From positions 4,411,501-4,475,500 of the forward strand of contig CP107851.1 of NCBI GenBank assembly GCA_036013505.1: DNA of 64,000 nt. Reading direction: 5' to 3'. The position numbers and the translations under genes are program-made. This document shows, piece by piece, positions 63,153 through 64,000 of the stretch. The stretch comes from Streptomyces sp. NBC_00510. Its GTDB lineage: Bacteria; Actinomycetota; Actinomycetes; Streptomycetales; Streptomycetaceae. How positions within the stretch are numbered: the stretch's first letter is position 1; each line of letters opens with the position of its first letter. Below the pieces are notes generated by a model that worked only from the letters and a program-made list of their open reading frames with translations, was not told the DNA's origin and searched no databases.

Positions 63153-64000
63153 GTGAAGCACGAGGACGAGAACGACTTCTTCAACCGGTTGGAAGCCGAC
63201 CTGTCGTCCGACTTCGGCGGTGAGGTGGTGGACCTGGACAAGGCCCGCGCCGCCCGCGAGTCGGCCGACCCCCGACCCGACTCCGACACCGACGCGTCGT
63301 CCGACGCGATGGACGACCCGAACGCTTGGCGGTCCGGTGACGCGTCGGACGACGGCGGGCCGACTTTGGTGGACGCCCCGGGGCCGACCGGTCCGGGCGT
63401 GATGGAGCGCGTACGGGGTGCGCGGCGTCGGCCGGTGCTGCCCGGGTGGGCGACCTCGCGGCCGGAGTTCGTGAACGCGGCCGGGTGGCTGGCCGGATAC
63501 GCCGGGCACTCCACGGCGTTCCACGCGGTGCGCCTTCCCTGGTACGCAGCGGTGCTGACCGCCCGCGCGCCGGTGGGGTTCGCCAAGTTCGTCGGCGCCT
63601 CCCTGCGCTGGGTCTCCGACGCCGAGGGGGACCCGCTGCGTCGGGCCGCGGCCCGCCGTGAGGACGCCGGGGAGTACCTGAACCTGTCCCGGCAGCGGGA
63701 CCGGCGGGTGAAGCTGCGCGGCATCCTGTTCACCCTCGCCGCGATCGTCGGCCCGATCCTGGCGCTCGCGCTGTGGGTGCTGGGCCCGACGTGGATCCTC
63801 GCCGTGGCCGTCGCAGCACTCGTGACGGTGTTCGGGTTCGCCGGGGCGCCGGCCGACAAGCCCGTCGTCTCCCACGCCGTGGTCGCCACCGAGGTGGAAC
63901 GCCTCACCTCCACCGTCGTGGAACGCGCCCTCGGGGCGCTGGGCATTGCCGAGGTGAACAAGGCACTCGGCAAGGGCGGCGAGGGCATCCGCTTCCCCGC
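63153..64000 (+). CDS. FtsK/SpoIIIE-like transfer protein, 5' part only
   Basis: A GTG at 63153 after GGAAGG opens a frame with no stop to the window end (282 codons read). An acidic N-terminus (KHEDENDFFNRLEADLSSDFG) is followed by LPGWATSRPEFVNAAGWLAGYAG, an amphipathic region and two membrane helices (about 190-230), the N-terminal layout of the double-strand DNA translocase of AICEs. The Walker A/B ATPase part would lie beyond the edge, so the call rests on this layout and on position. Confidence 0.75.
   Translation, partial: MKHEDENDFFNRLEADLSSDFGGEVVDLDKARAARESADPRPDSDTDASSDAMDDPNAWRSGDASDDGGPTLVDAPGPTGPGVMERVRGARRRPVLPGWATSRPEFVNAAGWLAGYAGHSTAFHAVRLPWYAAVLTARAPVGFAKFVGASLRWVSDAEGDPLRRAAARREDAGEYLNLSRQRDRRVKLRGILFTLAAIVGPILALALWVLGPTWILAVAVAALVTVFGFAGAPADKPVVSHAVVATEVERLTSTVVERALGALGIAEVNKALGKGGEGIRFP

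Larger units (their letters stand above)
52171..64000. mobile_element. SLP1-like integrative conjugative element (AICE), left part
   Basis: Starts at the tRNA-Tyr fragment and continues past the right edge. Element-type genes are a GntR regulator with repeated operators, a DUF2637 membrane protein, a GGDEF protein, an RRQRL zinc protein and an FtsK-like transfer ATPase. The replication, excision and integrase genes must lie beyond 64000. The left 8 kb looks like cargo with lower and more varied GC. SLP1 of S. coelicolor is known to use tRNA-Tyr as its attB. Confidence 0.82.

Noticed and set aside
63035-63988. Minus-strand open frames at the right edge
   Set aside because: They lie opposite the FtsK-like transfer gene, whose plus-strand frame has a ribosome-binding site, membrane helices and a family-like N-terminus.

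Overview
The window is a chromosomal segment from a high-GC actinomycete, almost certainly a Streptomyces. The evidence is the GC content, GTG/TTG starts, GC-rich hairpin terminators, and the gene order tRNA-Trp, secE, nusG, rplKA, lipoprotein, rplJL, rpoBC, rpsLG-fusA-tuf, S10/spc ribosomal clusters. I compared it with S. coelicolor from memory only; no database was searched.

Region 1 (1-30963) is core gene expression, nearly all on the minus strand. Read in the direction of transcription it runs: tRNA-Trp, secE, nusG, rplK, rplA, a lipoprotein gene, rplJ, rplL, rpoB, rpoC, a small DUF1707/DUF4190 membrane protein, rpsL, rpsG, fusA, tuf, then two accessory genes (a Tat-type PIG-L deacetylase lipoprotein and a secreted subtilase), then rpsJ to rplR. 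The S10 and str leaders share a 26-nt hairpin element at the same distance from the first start codon. The rplJ leader holds an attenuator-like hairpin followed by a T-rich tract.

Region 2 (31178-52160) is ordinary chromosome: aspartate aminotransferase, an adenosine deaminase homologue, a TetR/NAD(P)-binding protein pair with three operator half-sites, murB, a thiolase and HxlR divergent pair, a TetR/MFS efflux pair with matched operators, a MaoC dehydratase pair beside rpmG and tRNA-Met/tRNA-Thr, an amidohydrolase-like protein lacking key catalytic residues, and small conserved proteins. At 46186-48245 a SigE-family sigma factor sits between two genes whose products share a 150-residue exported domain, 131/150 identical. 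One is secreted; the other is a membrane protein translationally coupled to the sigma gene.

Region 3 (52171-64000, running off the right edge) is an integrative conjugative element of the AICE type. It starts at a displaced 3' fragment of tRNA-Tyr, the site used by SLP1 in S. coelicolor. Transfer-type genes lie on the right: GntR regulator, DUF2637 membrane protein, GGDEF protein, RRQRL zinc protein and the start of an FtsK-like translocase. Cargo lies on the left: an EACC1 protein plus a caspase-GAF-PAS-GGDEF fusion, an unusual IS with a passenger gene, a HEPN-like/zinc-ribbon protein, and a creatininase with an XRE-TPR regulator.

The most novel candidate is the caspase fusion. Its GGDEF domain has lost the metal-binding aspartates but keeps a c-di-GMP inhibitory-site motif (RxxD). 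The same element encodes a stand-alone GGDEF protein with catalytic residues intact and no RxxD. This suggests, but does not prove, an element-encoded cyclic-dinucleotide circuit controlling a caspase effector. The sigma factor with twin sensor domains is the second candidate.
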